Source of the DNA: Saprospiraceae bacterium
GTDB lineage: Bacteria > Bacteroidota > Bacteroidia > Chitinophagales > Saprospiraceae
Direction: 5' to 3'
Length of the DNA stretch: 5,403 nucleotides
NCBI GenBank assembly: GCA_027009605.1
Contig: JALVCY010000069.1
Coordinates: 1 to 5,403, forward strand
In this document: piece after piece, positions 5,372-5,403 of the stretch
How positions within the stretch are numbered: the first letter of the stretch is position 1
Layout of the letters: each line of letters begins with the position of its first letter
Translations under genes and position numbers: made by a program
The notes under the pieces: generated by a model
The model's database searches: none
Told to the model about the DNA's origin: nothing
What the model saw: the letters and a program-made list of their open reading frames with translations, nothing else

Positions 5372-5403
5372 TATATTTCTGCTATTTTAGTCTTTACAAA
5401 GAT

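Larger units (their letters stand above)
5009..5403. other. Gene-free right flank with several small repeats
   Basis: No convincing reading frame is seen on either strand after the anti-sigma gene. The flank contains a GTTCAATT/hairpin array (5018-5080), a short run of ATACCGTT-like words (TATACCGTTATACCGTT around 5109-5125), a nested inverted repeat (5182-5317) and a hairpin at 5359-5371. GTTGAGTTTACTCC (5123-5136) and GCTGAGTTCACTCC (5262-5275) are related direct words. No hairpin here is followed by a T-run, so the end of the sigma operon transcript is not evident. Confidence 0.6.

Overview
The window looks like a piece of a Bacteroidota chromosome, probably from an environmental lineage of the Saprospirales/Chitinophagales type. 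That placement is inference. It rests on a lipoprotein signal with a relaxed lipobox, weak or absent Shine-Dalgarno sequences, an ECF sigma factor of the kind common in Bacteroidota, outer-membrane beta-barrel proteins, and intergenic DNA full of short structured repeats. All four convincing genes are on the + strand. I see no tRNA, rRNA, CRISPR array, transposase or phage gene.

Layout. Positions 1-427 hold no convincing gene, only an inverted repeat near the left edge, and are closed by a good Rho-independent terminator (428-465). A 163-bp imperfect palindrome (575-737), MITE-like in form, ends 16 bases before a lipoprotein gene with LVIVD-type beta-propeller repeats (754-2043). A 529-bp gene-free stretch follows (2044-2572). 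Its first part is a tandemly duplicated 142-bp block of GTGAGTAGTGAG and GTTGAGAC words with tiny hairpins. Its second part is six regularly phased ATCTGCG doublets. Then comes a compact cluster: an outer-membrane barrel protein (2573-3322), an ECF sigma factor (3349-3903) and a 371-residue protein overlapping it by 11 bp (3893-5008). The last 395 bases contain another hairpin array built on GTTCAATT, a nested inverted repeat and a GCTCC-TAC-GGAGC hairpin.

Function. The most informative part is 3349-5008. The 371-residue protein has a short N-terminal cytoplasmic segment, one inner-membrane helix, about 130 residues of Pro/Lys-rich linker and a C-terminal outer-membrane beta-barrel. This is the architecture described for the dual membrane-spanning anti-sigma factors (Dma) of Bacteroides thetaiotaomicron, which are encoded next to their sigma factors (Das). 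The simplest model is a single polypeptide that reads the state of the outer membrane and holds or releases the sigma factor in the cytoplasm. The barrel gene just upstream is probably in the same operon and may be a partner or target. The lipoprotein gene is separated by the repeat block and probably forms its own unit.

Every intergenic interval is occupied by a different family of short structured repeats, which is a notable property of this genome segment.
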